64,000 bases of DNA from Panax quinquefolius (GCA_020205615.1 CM035173.1:28674293-28738292); one strand, 5' to 3'. Counted from the first letter of the stretch, positions 1 through 12,804 are shown. The notes: a model not told the origin generated them from the sequence alone. Program-made: numbers and translations.

Positions 1-430
1 GTACTAGGGATTAATAAAACCAATGTCTAACAATTCCTCGCAATTGGGTCTTTAACTCAAGTTCAATAGAGCCATTCGATATGGGGCTTTGAAATAGGTT
101 TTATCTGGGGTTCAAGGTCGATACAAAATTCAATTTCACGCCTGGGGGTAGGCCAGAAGTTCTTCTGGGAATACGCCGTGAAATTTATTAACAATAGAAA
201 TATCGTTCAAAATCGACGTATTTTTGTTTAAATCATGACATGAGCTAAGAAAGCTTGACATCCGCTTTTCAATAAACGAATAGCTTTATGGCTTGAGATG
301 ATCGTGATTGATTTTAATGGTTTGGTCACTTGAATTCGCATAATAGGTTGGTTAGGAATATGAAAGCTAACAACCTTACGAAAAACAATCAATTTTTGCA
401 TGATAAGTAGTTAACCAATCAATCCTGAAT
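1..430 (-). pseudogene. Reverse transcriptase N-terminal part of M1 (frameshifted)
   Basis: The reverse complement carries the protease-RT linker and the RT N-terminus, recognisable by close similarity to the plus-strand copies (for example 33770-34160): a stretch reading IDWLTTYHAK-like, then FLAHV, then a segment ending near the RT start (PHIEWLY-like). Several 1-2 base indels break the frame. The catalytic YxDD-type motif lies outside the window. Only a remnant can be claimed. Confidence 0.7.
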
Positions 431-506
431 AACGTCCAAATGCAAGTATTTTTAATGAAATAAGATCGACAGTAATGTGAGGGTACCGATTTGAACCAAA
501 CAAGAC

Positions 507-791
507 TTATAAATGAAGGGATGTAATGAAGGTTTCTCCCAACGGAGTTTCCACAGATAAGTCAAAGTCTAATTTCTCCTGAGTCAAATTTAATCGATGA
601 GCGCAAGTAGGAGAAATAAAAGAATGGGTAGAACCGTTATCAAATAAAGTATAGACTTCATTAGAGTTTATGATAAGCTTACCCGTGATGACCTCATTCG
701 GGTTCCTTGCTTCTCTGGAGGTCACAAACAACGCCTCCCTCAGACTACCTGGGTTTTGACTTTTCGGGACTACCTTTGGTGCCTCCATCCT
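507..791 (-). pseudogene. Retroviral-type aspartic protease of M1
   Basis: An open stretch of about 93 codons on the minus strand reads NPNEVITGKLIINSNEVYTL, then FDNGSTHSFISPTCAHRL. It is the retropepsin of a Ty3/gypsy polyprotein: the D-x-G-S active-site motif sits in the expected context (usual form DTGSTHSFIS; here N replaces T). It lies directly downstream of the CCHC part of gag and upstream of RT, as expected. The second half, containing the ILGIDW-type motif, is further left in another frame. Confidence 0.8.
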
Positions 792-1161
792 AGCTGAATT
801 TGTCTTGATGGCGACAAAATCGAGCTAAGTGACCTTCTCTTCCACAATTATAACATACTTTGAATCGGCATGGCGCAGCTTTGAACGATGTGTCCTCTCC
901 TCGCATTTGAAGCATGTAATAGGTGGTCTTTCTCCTTCCTTAACAACGGTCTTTGGTCTTTGGACGTCTTTCCACCATTGTTGAATCTCCGTTTCTTGAA
1001 ATGTCCATTCTTATTGTTTTGGCCCTGATTACCACCGGCGTGGTTACCATATCCGCCCGTTGATTCCCTCCACGCTTGTTGTCACCGCTCGATGATACTC
1101 TCATTGGTATTATAATTTTGCTTACCGCTTCTTTTTAGTTGTGTTGACTCGTTATCGCTAT
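792..1161 (-). pseudogene. Gag C-terminal part with CCHC zinc knuckles, M1
   Basis: On the minus strand, two zinc-knuckle segments are visible in different frames between about 935 and 835 (CFKCEER... and CYNCGREG-like). They are preceded by a Gly/Asn-rich linker. The piece ends abruptly at 1161, where S1 was inserted. Gag continues on the other side of S1 at 5586, showing that one gag was split by that insertion. Confidence 0.75.
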
Positions 1162-2229
1162 TGTAACAACCCCAAAATAGGTCCATTTCATCCAACCTAT
1201 TCTCGAGTCGTTAAATACATGGTACGTAAATAACTACAACTTTATTACAACAATTGTCGTGGCAAAATACAACAACACATATGTCGTGAGTTTGATACCA
1301 ATATATACCAAATGTAACTCGACACCAACTTGATAACACGTCACCATGACACCTTACATAAAGGTACAAGTCAAAAACCTGCTTTTAGAAATTAGAATCT
1401 TTGGGAAGTGCTCAAGAAAACCTTCGTATACGGGAGGCCATGCTTTTAGGTTATGGTAGATATCATATGGCCACGTAATTATCCTTGGTTAACCCAATAA
1501 ACCCCAAAGAAAAACGAGAAGATTACTATCATATTCTTCCCAATGGTGAGTCTTCTCTTGACATATCATTATCTCCACTGCCTCTAATTGGGTATTATAC
1601 TCCAAACAAACACCAAGATTATATAGGTAGTGCTTGTAAATATACTCAAAGAAGTGGATGAGCACAACCATGTCTTATGATAACACGAGGTTGTATGTCA
1701 TTAGACATCTTGTATGATAGTGACAAAACACCCTTCCAAGTTAAATTCACCTCACCCTCAACATCTATAGACCACCACCACTCTATTCCTCGCTATCCCC
1801 GCCGACCCAAATTTACACTTTATTACCCGAAAGGAATTGTGAAACAAAAGGGTGAGCACAACTAGCTCAAGAAAGAATATTATGACTAAAGATAAATAAA
1901 TTATCAATAGTCTTCATCAAGAATAAATCGTAGATTTAGAACATATGGTAGATGATAAAACTTTTCAACCATAGTTGCAATGAATGAGCAATCCATTAGA
2001 AGAGTCAAATAGACTATAAAGTCTATTGTCTTCTCCATGTTAAAAATCCACCAACAATGTTTTATCCTCGTAACATCAATCAACAATTCCTCGTCCACGA
2101 TCACGTATAACTCATAATCGTAATTGTAGTTCTAAATTCTTTCCTCATCCAAGACAAAGATAATTTTCATCACTTGTCTTTACCTAAAACATCAAAGATC
2201 ATGGTTATACCAAATCACGCCTCCTGCTC

Positions 2230-2690
2230 ATAATCATACTAATAATTTCATCTTTGCACCACGGCCAAAGATATTCATCAACAGCTCATCTTTACACTAC
2301 AAAGCTAAAGATATTCAACAACGGGTCATCTTTGCATTACAAGCCAAAGATATTCATCAATAATTCATCTTTTGCACTACAAAGCAAAGATATTCAACAA
2401 CAGTCATCTTTGCATTACAAGCCAAAGATATTCATCAATAATTCATCTTTGCACTACAAAGCAAAGATATTCAACAATGTGTCATCTTTGCATTACAAGC
2501 CAAAGATATTCATCAATAATTCATCTTTGCACTACAAAGCAAAGATATTCAACAACAAAGTCATCTTTGCATTACGAAGCAAAAGATATTCATCACTAAT
2601 TCATCTTTGCACTACCGACTAAGATATTCATCAACAAGTCATCTTTGACTACGAGCCAAAGATATTCATGTATCAAAGAAATACATAATC
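2230..2690 (-). repeat. Tandem array of stem-loop modules in S1
   Basis: About 13-14 alternating units of about 29-30 bp: one type reads CATCTTTGCATTACAAGCC on the plus strand, the other CATCTTTGCACTACAAAGC, each followed by AAAGATATTCA. Each unit contains ATCTTTG and CAAAGAT as an inverted repeat, so each can form a 7-bp stem. Other LTRs here hold 3-4 copies; S1 has expanded them. Confidence 0.85.
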
Positions 2691-3954
2691 ATTTCGTGGT
2701 TATATAACAATAATTATAACCATGTTGATCAATTTACCTTTGCACTTAAGCTAAAAATATTCAATTGTAAATTCAATGGTCATGATCATACCAACCAACA
2801 ATTCAACTTTTGCACCATCGCCAAAGAGAACCTATAGTCACGATCATACCAATAATCTACCCATCTTTACACTCAAAGTCAAAGAGAAATATCATCATTA
2901 GAGTTATAAGAATGTTATATAAAAACAATATAATCAAAACATGGTTTTAATTTCAAGAGTAAGATTCATAAATCAACGATAATTTGGTCGAGAAGAAACC
3001 AATTTGTTGTGAATAAGACTCGTATTCGTACATAGTCCCGTATACGTGCATAAGAACCTCCTATATACCTAAAAGATAAAGTTTCATAATAAAATTCATA
3101 TCCATATTTATAACACCTTAATCCAAATGTTATAAATCACTTAGAAATCTCATAATCTAATATTATTCATATTATAATAATATTTTAATCATTTCTCAAA
3201 CTTATAAACAATTTAATTAAATTGTTTACACTTTACTAATTAATGCATTTAATCATCATAAAATGCCAAACTCATAAAATTTCATCACCAATAACTAAAA
3301 CCCTCATCAAAAATCAGATATACCTCATATATGATTCTCAAACCATAAAATCATATTTTCTAATTTTCTTACTTCACATAACATATTTAATTCATTTGCT
3401 CATAACTAGAACATTTTCATGAAAAATACCAAATCAGGCCCAAAAATATTTCTTTTCTGATTTAGCATAACATAGTTCCATATTGAACATATATTTTCTC
3501 TAACTTTTAAAAATTCATTTACTATTTTTCAAATGGCCAAAACCAATTTAATATTTAAACATTTATCATAAATTATACTTTTATCCAAAAATTCAAATTT
3601 ACACTAGATATTGATATTATATAGATGTACTCCCAATAAAAATTTCATCAATTTTGGAGTTAATCACAAGGAGTTATAAGCGGTTACTTTTAAAATAGTC
3701 TTTTCTCATAAAATTCATAACTCTCAATCTATACATCCAAAAATACCTCAAAATAATCATAGTGGTGTAAAATTCAAGAATGATCAAAACATGGATACAA
3801 TCAAAGCTAGTATCCGTAATAGATATTTTAGACGAAAAGAAAAATTTTCATTTTTCTATGAATAGTCTTCGATTCGTGAATAAAGGTCAGATATCGTGAA
3901 TAAAGGCAGATACGTGAATAGTAACTCCGACACCAAAAGATAGAAATTCCACAA

Positions 3955-4072
3955 AAACATTTTCACGCTTCATGAATAGTACTCGTGAATAGTAACTCGT
4001 GAATAAGAACTCATGAATAAGAACTCATGAATAAGAACTCGTGAATAAGAACTCATGAATAGTAACCCGATA
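3955..4072 (-). repeat. Short tandem repeats GAATAGTAACTCGT / GAATAAGAACTCAT in S1
   Basis: About seven 14-15-bp units on the plus strand (CGTGAATAGTAACTCGTGAA and variants). On the minus strand they are TTACTATTCACGAG or TTCTTATTCATGAG, the same motif seen in LTRs A-F. They lie downstream of the LTR TATA box, between the GTAAG site and the stem-loop array. Confidence 0.8.
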
Positions 4073-5585
4073 TGAAAAAAATTCCAAATTTGATAAAAGT
4101 TCCAACTAATATTTCAAAGATAATGATATTGAAGAAATAATATCATTTGAGAAGAAAATAACCTTCCTTACCATCCCTTACTATCCCTTACCTCAAAAGA
4201 GCAAAGACTTCCGACCGGATATCTGATATGACGCTAAAGGAAACTTGCAGATCGATGAATATCAACTCACCAAGTATCTAAATACTCACAAAATACACTC
4301 AATAATCTAGAGAGAAAAAGAGAAAAATTTATGAATTCGTGTGATTTTCAATTCTAACTTAACCTCTATTTATAGAAAATGTTAAGACGCCAAGGCATTT
4401 AACTCCGCAACCTCGATGGCTTTACTACTACTATTGCCACCCACCACATTTGAAATAAAATTCAGCACATTTCTTCACCAACCACAAGTGGGGCACACTC
4501 AATTCTAGAATTTTCCACCAAAATCAATTATAAACCTAATTTCCGAATCGAGACACCTCTTAAAATTCATAACAAATCATTCGTGCATTTTAAATTGCTC
4601 AAAATTTGTGGACATATACTCAACTTATGTATGTATAACATACTCAAAAATTACCACAATCCAACTATTTGATTAAAATTATAATCCCTCAAGCAATATA
4701 TCTCAAAAACCCCGATTTGATTTTTAATACTTCCAATCCGATAAAATACTGATAAAACACCTCAACATTAATTTCTTCATTTATAACCACATAAATAAAT
4801 CCATCATTTATATCCACATAAAATAAATATTTCTTTATCATATGAATCAATAATTAATTATTCACGAATAATATTACAGAATCACAATTATGACAACCAG
4901 GCCGTTCCCAGGAAAGAGGGGGCTTTCCAATAAGAATTTCTCCTTATCATGCGCAATTAGGTGACCAAACCTCTCCTCGATGTAACTTTCTAGACATTGC
5001 CAATAATGCTATCTAATAATATTATTCAAATAATATGAATTATTGATCCGATAATGGGAAATATCAGGCGTTGATAATTATTGAAAAATAATAATATAAA
5101 ATATCAACAAAGCAATTATCAATCAATAAAATAAAATATTGAATAAGATTATCGTAATAATTATCGAGTAAAGCCTTTCTCACGTAAGAATCAATAATTG
5201 AAAAAATACTATGCAATACCGCAGCTACTACAAACAACGCGTATTACTTTACTTTACCAACCGGTATTCCAACAATGTTAATTGTAACGATTACGCTATT
5301 ATTTATAAAACTCAAATTTTGTCGCTTTCTCCATCCGACGCTTATTCTCATATGGGGCCCACAAATGGTCATACTGTCAGCATTTAATATTCCCACGTAA
5401 AAGAATATTCCACCACCAAACGAATATTCCCCGACAACAATGAATATTTTATAACCACTTGTGTATTTTGAAAAAAATTCATATATCACCCTTAACTTTA
5501 ACTTTTATCAATTTAACCATTTACCTAATAGTAATTATAAGAAAAATTGAATACTTTTATTTCATAAAATTCGGGGGGTCTTACA

Positions 5586-6513
5586 CGCTCTCACAAAATC
5601 GAGCCCTATTTACAACATCTCAATACAAACACAGCTTTATGAGAAATAAGATGTTGACGTATCTCCGCTTTCAAACCTCTTAAAAACATTCGCGCCATTC
5701 TCTTCATTATCCACCAAGTGGGACGAAACCGTGATAACTCCGCAAATTTTGCCTCGTATTGCGACACGGTCATATTGTTTTGTTCCAACTTGATAAACTC
5801 CACCTCCTTCATGTGGCGAATACTTTCAGAAAGTATTTGTCGTTGAATGCCTCTGGAACTTCTCCCAAGATATCTTCAAGACAAAGAGGTTGAGTACGCT
5901 TACCTATTCCCACCAATGAATCTGCTCTCACAAGCAACATAAAGGCGTGAAGGGAACCTTTTGCTCCTCGGAGCATCCCAAGACATCAAATATCTTGGTA
6001 ATCTGCTTTATCCATGCTTCCGCCGTAGTGGTTTTGGCTCTCCCTTAAACTCGGTGGTCCCAAATCCTTGAATTGTTTAGCGGTGGACCGCCCGAGAGTT
6101 TTCCGTGTTTCCACCTACGCTTTGGATGACGAAGTCGCTCTACCGCCGTCAGTTGCATGAATTACATAAAGCCTCCGAGCATTTGATCATTCATCATTTG
6201 GTCGGTGTTGTTGTTTGCATGAGGATTATGTCGCTTCCCGATGCACATTATCCTCGATTATTGATATGTGGTGAATCAACGATCGCTTTGTGCTCCATTC
6301 TTATTCTCAACATTCTCGGATGTCATTTTCGACATCGCCACAAAACAAAAGGTTAATTGACATGTAACATATTATCCTCAGATTCTCGACCGACCAATAA
6401 AATAGCACATAAACTTAGGTAGGTCATACTAGCGAAGGTATTCCCTGCTTTTCTCCCCTCTAAGTACTATTCTCACATCTTAGCAGTGATCATATCCTAA
6501 GCTCGATACCAAC
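5586..6513 (-). pseudogene. Gag N-terminal and capsid part of M1, with primer-site remnant
   Basis: The minus strand 5812-5606 reads MKEVEFIKLEQNNMTVSQYE followed by AKFAELSRF, the retrotransposon gag (capsid-like) signature also present in the plus-strand copies. Further right are other gag segments (WKHGKLSGGPPL-like, 6130-6020) in shifted frames. At 6500-6513 the sequence TAAGCTCGATACCAA is the complement of a primer site TTGGTATCGAGC, one CAG short of the site expected for initiator-Met tRNA. Gag is separated from its C-terminal part by S1. Confidence 0.75.
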
Positions 6514-6514
6514 C

Positions 6515-9051
6515 GTGACGCCCCAAAATTAAGTATACATCACCCATCTTGGGTAGTCGATACATGGTACGAATTTAAATACAACTTACTAATATAACTG
6601 CTGTATACAATACGACATAAAGCTGTGAGTTTGAATACAAATATTGTCTACTAGATATTATACAAACTCAAAAGGAGTCCTCATTACAATTATTATCACA
6701 CTATTTCACATAATAGTGAGGACTACTAATGTTATCCTCTCAACCATTACTCCGCTTCCCAGACTCGTCCCAAATATTTCTTATTTCACAGAGAGAAACG
6801 CGGTGAAAGAAAGGGTGAGCTCAACTAGCTCAGTAAGAAATATTATGACTAAGATAATGCAGAATAAATTATCATTAGACTACAACAGTGTTAAACTAAT
6901 AAAATATAATGAACATCAAGTTTAACTACAGCGGAACCAGCAATCCATTAGTCAAGTAGAAAATAAAATCTACTATCTCTTATGATTTAAAAGGTTTTTC
7001 ATCACTGTTATAGCTGAGACTCAGCTTTAATAAATATTTCACATCATCGAATCACCCATGCACTATGACCAAGGATATTCTTTAGTATCACGACCACAAT
7101 TATTCATGCACTACGGGCCAAGAATATTTGTGTATTCATTAATAGTCATGATCATGCCAACAACTGTCCATCAATGCACTACGGGCCACTGAGGATTTTT
7201 ACCATATCATTTGTAACATTACGGTCATGATTACATTACGAATAGTCTCTCGGTCATAATCATACCAAGTCCATCTATGCACTACTGTGCCACGTATGAC
7301 TTTCAACATAATATAAACATAAGGATGATGACAATGATATAAGAATTCAATAAAACAAGTTCAAGAATTAATTTATCTAGGAACCAATAACATCCAAATC
7401 ATCAACACGATCATCGCTTTGTAGAGTAAAATTAAAGAATCTTTGAAGAATATTTCCATGAAAGGATACTGGATGAAGCGCAAATATTAAGGATATTCCA
7501 CTAATTTCATGGAGTATAGAAGTCAAAGTTTTAACCAACTGGGTATAATAAAGAATGGAATAACAAAAGAAATCACCATGCGTGCGATAGACCACACAGT
7601 GAGTTATTCCAATGTAATAATAAATAATGAGAACTAGGTCCCAGCAAAAAGCATAGGCGTGGATATTCCAATGAATAATACAAAATGGAACCAGGTCCCA
7701 CGTAAACACACAGTATGTGATGTTCCAATGTAATAATAATAAAGATGGAACCAGTCTAGTGTAAAACACACGCATGTGATGTTCCAACGAATAATAATAA
7801 AGATTTAAACCAGTCCCATGTAAAACACACAGCATGTGATATTCCAACAAAATAATAGAAGAATGTCACCAAGTATAGGGTAAACCACGTATACAAAGTT
7901 ATTCCAATGTAATAATAAGCAATGGAATAACAACAATTCTCTTCATGAATAAGAAAGAATAACACCCCTTACTTTTAGTAGGAGATTGAATATCTGCAGA
8001 GAGTGTAGTAATAAAATACTCTTCTTCTTTCTCTATTCTCTCTCTATATACTTTCTCTCTCTATAGCTTGAATGAATTCGTGAAAATAATGAAGCACTAG
8101 GCCTCTATTTATAGAAGATTTCTAGCTTAAGACCGCCATGTGAAAAGGCAAGTGGCTTGACGAGTGGTGATGTGAAAAGAAAAGTGGTTTGGCGCTTTGT
8201 AATGTGAAACGACAAGTGGTTCGGCGCTTTAATATGAAATGACAAGTGGTTCGACGCCTCGTAATATGAAACGGCAAAGTGGTTTGACGTCTGGTAAAGG
8301 TAATTACTATTGACGAAGGTAATTACTATTCACAAAGGTAATTACTATCGACGAAGGTAATTACTATCGAATGAAGAGACTCTTAGATGATGACATATGG
8401 GCCCCCATAAAATAATCAAACTTACCACAAACGCCTCATAATGACTCTTTATATACATCAAGGATTGAATAAATATTACCACAAATCATTTTATTTTTAA
8501 TCAACACATATTTAATCTTTCAACAATTATTAATCATTTATAACTCGTCGTCTCAATTATTGATTTAATACTATAACATATTATACGATGATACCGTGAC
8601 AATAATTGAATCAATAATATAAGAGATATGATGCAAAGAATTCATCATAGCAATAATCGAGCATAGTTGGTGACTTCTCACGTAAAGATCAATAATCAAT
8701 ATCGCGTCTACTTATATAACTACTCAGACATCGCACTTTTACTACCGGTAGTTCAATAGATTTAACGGTAACACCTCTCTTAGTTATTTTATAGAAAGAT
8801 AATTTTGTCGCTTTCTAACTACTTAATAATACTTCCGTTAATGGGGTCCACCAATGATTGAGTAGTCGTATCGATATTCCCTCACAAAAAGAATATTCCC
8901 GATCAAACGAATATTTTATAACAACTTGCTTACTTTGCAAAATTTATAAATATTACCCACAACTATAACATTATATCAAATTTATTCCATAATATTCAAA
9001 AATAATATTTATAGAAAATTCATCTTTATTTATAAAAGTTGGGGTCTTACA
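6515..9051 (-). repeat. 5' LTR of M1 (2.5 kb)
   Basis: Runs from TGACGCCCCAAAATT on the left to GGGGTCTTACA on the right, in reverse orientation. It is of the N1 LTR type, with repeated segments like TTATTATTCCATTGGAATAT (about 7600-7940), a TATA box (rc at 8105-8114) and a GTAAG site (rc at 7968-7972). Long open frames here on either strand are low-complexity products of the repeats. The right flank is unrelated chromodomain sequence. Confidence 0.8.
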
Positions 9052-9190
9052 GATACCTTGTCCTCAAGGTGTAGGGTCGGATACAATTATTTGAGTTGAT
9101 GATAGTCTAACCAGGTAGCTTCTTCTAATGGTAAGTTTTCCCACTGCACCATATATTGAGTGACCCAATAATTCTGCACTGTATCTTTGA
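9052..9190 (-). pseudogene. Integrase chromodomain tail of a different Ty3/gypsy lineage
   Basis: The reverse complement reads WENLPLEEATWLDYHQLK, then LYPTLHLEDKV. That is the typical end of a plant chromovirus integrase chromodomain (WxxLPxxEATWED...FPxFxLEDKV). It differs clearly from the chromodomain of the elements in the rest of this window (KVLWRNHAIEEMT-type). It is a short relic between M1 and the next fragment, and its other parts are not in the window. Confidence 0.75.
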
Positions 9191-10089
9191 TTATTGATAC
9201 TTACGTAAGAAGTCATTCAGTTTTATTCAATAATTGTCTCAGTAGTTACTGCATAATATCTCATATTATTGATTCAATTATTGTCACATGAAGGAAGTAA
9301 AGTTTATTAGACTGAAATAGAATAACATGGCGATATCCCAGTACGAGGCGAAGTTCGCGGAGTTATCCAGGTTTGCACCTCATTTGGTAGAAAATGAGGA
9401 ACGTATGACGCGGATGTTTCTGAGATGTCTAAAACCCGAAATTCGTCAATACCTTATCTCTCACAAATTTTCTCTATATTCAGATGTTGTCAACATGGCT
9501 CAATTATTAGAGCGAGATAATGAGTATGTTCAACTGAGGGACCACAACTAAATCATACTGGACAAATGATCATACAATGATGAATAACAACGGAGAGAAA
9601 AATACAGACAAAAGTGGTAACCACTCTGGTGGTAATCGTGGCCATGATAATAGAAAAGGTGATTCAAGTGGAAATTTCAAAAAGAGAAGATTCAATAATG
9701 ACGAAAAGACATAAGCAAAGAAGCGGCTGACACAATTTCTAGCAATAAATTCTAGGGGAGAGAAACCAGATGGTTGAGATCTTCTGATCTGCGGAGAGGT
9801 GGGACACATAAGTCCAAACTGCTCCTGACGCTTTCAAGGTATGTTTTAGTTGTGGAAAAACGGTCACATAGCTCGATTTTGTCACAGAAGCAAAATCAAG
9901 TCCAATTGGGACAATGGCACCAAAAGCGGATCTGGACAAAAAAACAAAGAGTGTGGTTTCGGAAGAAGTTTTTTGACTTCTCAAAAGCGAGAGACGATGC
10001 ATCACAGGTTGACACAATCATAAACTCTTGCAAATACTTGTTAGAATCAAATTCTTACCATTCTTTTTCTCTCATAGCATGCTCAGCGT
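9191..10089 (+). pseudogene. Chimeric LTR-piece / gag / protease fragment
   Basis: About 100 bp of LTR interior (TTATTGATACTTACGTAAG, 9191-9290) is joined directly to gag. Codons 9327-9551 are open and read MAISQYEAKFAELSRF, APHLVENEERMTRMFLR and on to LLERDNEYVQLRD. Zinc-knuckle remnants follow (about 9770-9890). The protease begins (INSCK.., SYHSFSLIACSA) and is truncated at about 10085, where LTR A starts. The primer site, gag N-terminus and all of RT-integrase are missing, so this is the stump of an element that lost most of pol by deletion. It keeps several CAG/CTG triplets that the later copies lack. Confidence 0.75.
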
Positions 10090-12791
10090 TTAGACCTCAA
10101 ATTTTTTTACTAAATAAAAAGGAATTTCCTTTATTTATTATTTTGAAATAGTAAGGGTTGATTTGATTAATGTGATAGTTATAAGGGTTAAATACGCAAA
10201 TATTTCAAAATCTTTAAAAATAAGCAAGTGGTTATAAAATATTCATTTTTATTTTGAAATAGAATATTCGTTTGGTCGTGAATATTCGTATCGTTTAAAA
10301 TATTCGGGAATATTCGTATTTACGGGAATATTAAGCAATATTCGCATGTGTGGGCCCCATAACTGAAGCGATTGGATGAAGAAAACGACAAAATATAAGT
10401 TGTTTAAAAATAACTACAGAAGTTGTTACAAGTTAAGACCGTTGAATACCCGGTTAAAAATACAAGAATACGCGGTCGCACACAAAGAAATACCAGATAG
10501 ATTGCAAGATTTGTTGAATTATTGATCCTTACGTAAGAAGGCACTACTCAATAATTTTCACAAAGAGTTATCGCTCAATATTTTATTTTATCGATTCAAT
10601 AATTGCTGCGCGTTGATATTTTATATTATCATTGCTTCAATAATTGTCACCGCATTATTATCTCCATTATCGATCAATAATTCATATTATTTGAATAATA
10701 TTATTAGATAAAGCATTATTGGCAATGTCTAGAAAGTTCTCATCAAGAGAGGTTTGGTCACCTAATCATGCTACCAAGAAGGAGAAATCCTTATCTGAAA
10801 GCCCCTTTCCTCGAACTACCGTCATTATAATTGTGGATTCTCGTAATATTATTTGTGAATAATTAATTATTGATTCATATGATAAAGAAATATTTATTTT
10901 ATGTGGATATAAATGATGGATTTATTTATGTGGTTATAAATGAAGAAATTATTGTTGAGGTGTTTTATCAAGATTTTACCGATTGAGGTATTAAAATTAA
11001 ATCGTGGGTTTTGAGATATATCATGGGGTTATAATTTTTAATCCGACCGCTGATTGTGGTAATTTTTGGATATGTTATACATATATAAGTTGAGTATATG
11101 TCCACAAATTTTGAACCGTTAAAAATGCACGAATGATTTGTTATGAATTTTAAGAGGTGTCTGATTCTAAAAATTAGGGTTATAATTGATTTTGGTGGAA
11201 AATTCTAGAATTGAGTGGGCCCCACTTGTGGTTGGTGAAGAAATGTGCTGAATTTTATTTCAAATGTGGTGGGTGGCAATAGTAGCGGTGTAAAGCCATC
11301 GTGTAGCAGTCAAGTCTCGCTTCTACGGCTAACATTTTCCTATAAATAGAGGGCTGTTAGAATTGAAAATCACACCGTAAACAAAGTTTTCTTTCTCTCT
11401 ATATTATTGAGCGATTTTGTGAGTATTTAGATACTTTGAGAGTTGTTGCTCAAAGATAAAGTTTCATTCAAAGATCACTTCCGACCTTTCCTTCCGGCAC
11501 TCGATTCTTTTCGAGGTAAGTGGATATTATTTTTTTCGTGAATGATATTATTTCTTCAATATCATTATGTCAAATGTCGATCCGAAGTTTTTATCAAATT
11601 TGGAACTTTTTCATGCTCTGGGTTACTATTCATGAGTTACTATTCACGAAAGTTACTATTCATGAGTTACTATTCACGAAGTTACTATTCACGAGTACTA
11701 TTCATGAAGCGTGAAGATGTTTTTTGTGGAATTTCTATCTTTGGTGTCGAGTTACTATTCACGATATTTGTGACTATTCACGATACTACACTATTCACGA
11801 TACTAAGACTATTCATCAAAAAAATAAAAATTTCTTCTTTTCGTCTAAAATATCTATTTTGGATACTAGCTTTGATCAGATCCATGTTTTGATCATTCTC
11901 AATTTTACACCACTATGATTATTTTTGGGGTATTGTTGGACATGGATAAAACAAAGTACTAATCCTTAATCCTTAATCCTTGTCATTTTGTTTCACCGGA
12001 TTCGCTTTTTAAAATATTTTCATCATCCTCGCCTTAAATGATGATATTATTGAATATCTTCGGCCCGAAGTAAAAAGATGAATGATTTCAAGAATATCTT
12101 TGCCCAGAGTAAAAGATGAACAGTGTTGAAATGAATACGACTGATCGATTAATATCTTTGGCCTCAGAAAAAAAGATGAACAGTGTTTAAATGAATACGA
12201 CTAATCGATGAATATCTTCGGCCAGAAAGTGCAAAGATGAATATTTGATTCCGTATGTATATCGATTGATGTTACAGGTGGATAAAAGATAGATGATGAA
12301 CTTTTAAATTCATACATTATATAGTAGATTTCATTCTCTACTTAACTCTTCTAATGAATTATTATTTCCACCATGTAATATTGATCCGAAAATTTGTTGT
12401 CTATCAGATTCTATTAAATTTTTCCCTCGTTGAAGACTAACGATAATTTGTCAGTATATTATCTTAGTCATAATATTCTTTACCGAGCTAGTTGAGCTCA
12501 CCCTTTTCCTTTTTTGTTCCATTCTTCTCGTGAGGCGAGAATATAAATGAGTACGAAGCCTGGGTATGGAATGAAGGTTTTAGAAAGGATTGTTTAGTAG
12601 TCCTCACCATTTTTGTAAAATAATGTATCAATAAATGTGATGAGGATTTATTTGAGTATAAATATTGTCTGTAAGATAATATTTGTATTTAAACTCACGC
12701 TTTACCGTTGTAATAATAAAGTTGTAGTTGTTTCGCACTACGTATCGACAACTCGTAATGGGTGATGTATACCTATTTTGGGGGCGCCACA
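10090..12791 (+). repeat. LTR A (2.7 kb)
   Basis: Starts at the equivalent of TGTAAGACCTCAAATTTT (here TTAGACCTCAAATTTT) and ends TTTTGGGGGCGCCACA just before a primer site. Features: TATAAATAG at 11341-11349, a GTAAG splice-donor-like site at 11516-11520, TTACTATTCACGA-type repeats at 11628-11710, and degraded stem-loop modules at about 12050-12245. Nearly the same sequence recurs as LTR B and C. Short open frames are products of the repeats. Confidence 0.85.
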
Positions 12792-12792
12792 A

Positions 12793-12804
12793 CTTGGTAT
12801 CGTA
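12793..12804 (+). other. Primer binding site of internal 1
   Basis: TTGGTATCGTAGC follows the LTR end at once. It matches the start of a site complementary to the 3' end of initiator-Met tRNA (TGGTATC) but lacks the CAG expected next. Confidence 0.7.

Larger units (their letters stand above)
1162..5585 (-). repeat. Solo LTR S1 (4.4 kb) nested in the gag of M1
   Basis: The boundaries read TGTAACAACCCC at the left and GGGGGTCTTACA at the right, the reverse-complement ends of this LTR family (TGTAAGACCCC...CA). Gag coding sequence of M1 lies on both sides. The flanks CGCTA (1156-1160) and CGCTC (5586-5590) look like a slightly damaged 5-bp target duplication. On the minus strand it contains a TATA box (rc at 4366-4375), a GTAAG splice-donor-like site (rc at 4187-4191), short ATTCACGAG-type repeats (about 3960-4070) and a large stem-loop repeat array (2230-2690). 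It is about 1.7 kb longer than LTRs A-F, with extra AT-rich sequence around 2900-3760. Confidence 0.75.
1..9051 (-). mobile_element. Ty3/gypsy chromovirus-type LTR element M1 (partial, split by a solo LTR)
   Basis: A minus-strand LTR retrotransposon. Read from right to left it shows the 5' LTR (9051-6515), a primer-site remnant (about 6513-6500), gag (6500-5586, resuming at 1161-792), protease (791-507) and the start of reverse transcriptase (about 430-1). The rest of pol and the 3' LTR lie beyond the left edge. A 4.4-kb solo LTR interrupts gag at 1162-5585. The LTR resembles those of element N1 (50236-59590) rather than LTRs A-F. It is not functional as read because of many frameshifts, some of which may be sequence errors. 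Confidence 0.85.

Noticed and set aside
2254..2622. A 122-codon plus-strand open frame of repeated SSLHYKPKIF units
   Set aside because: It is the plus-strand translation of the stem-loop array in solo LTR S1. There is no start context or family, and the frame is open only because of the repeat period.
7377..7850. Open frames of 130-157 codons in N1/M1-type LTRs (also 58081-58491), rich in FIIIHWNN-like repeats
   Set aside because: They follow the TTATTATTCATTGGAATA repeats and differ between LTR copies. The shared MLFFLIHEEN start only reflects LTR homology.
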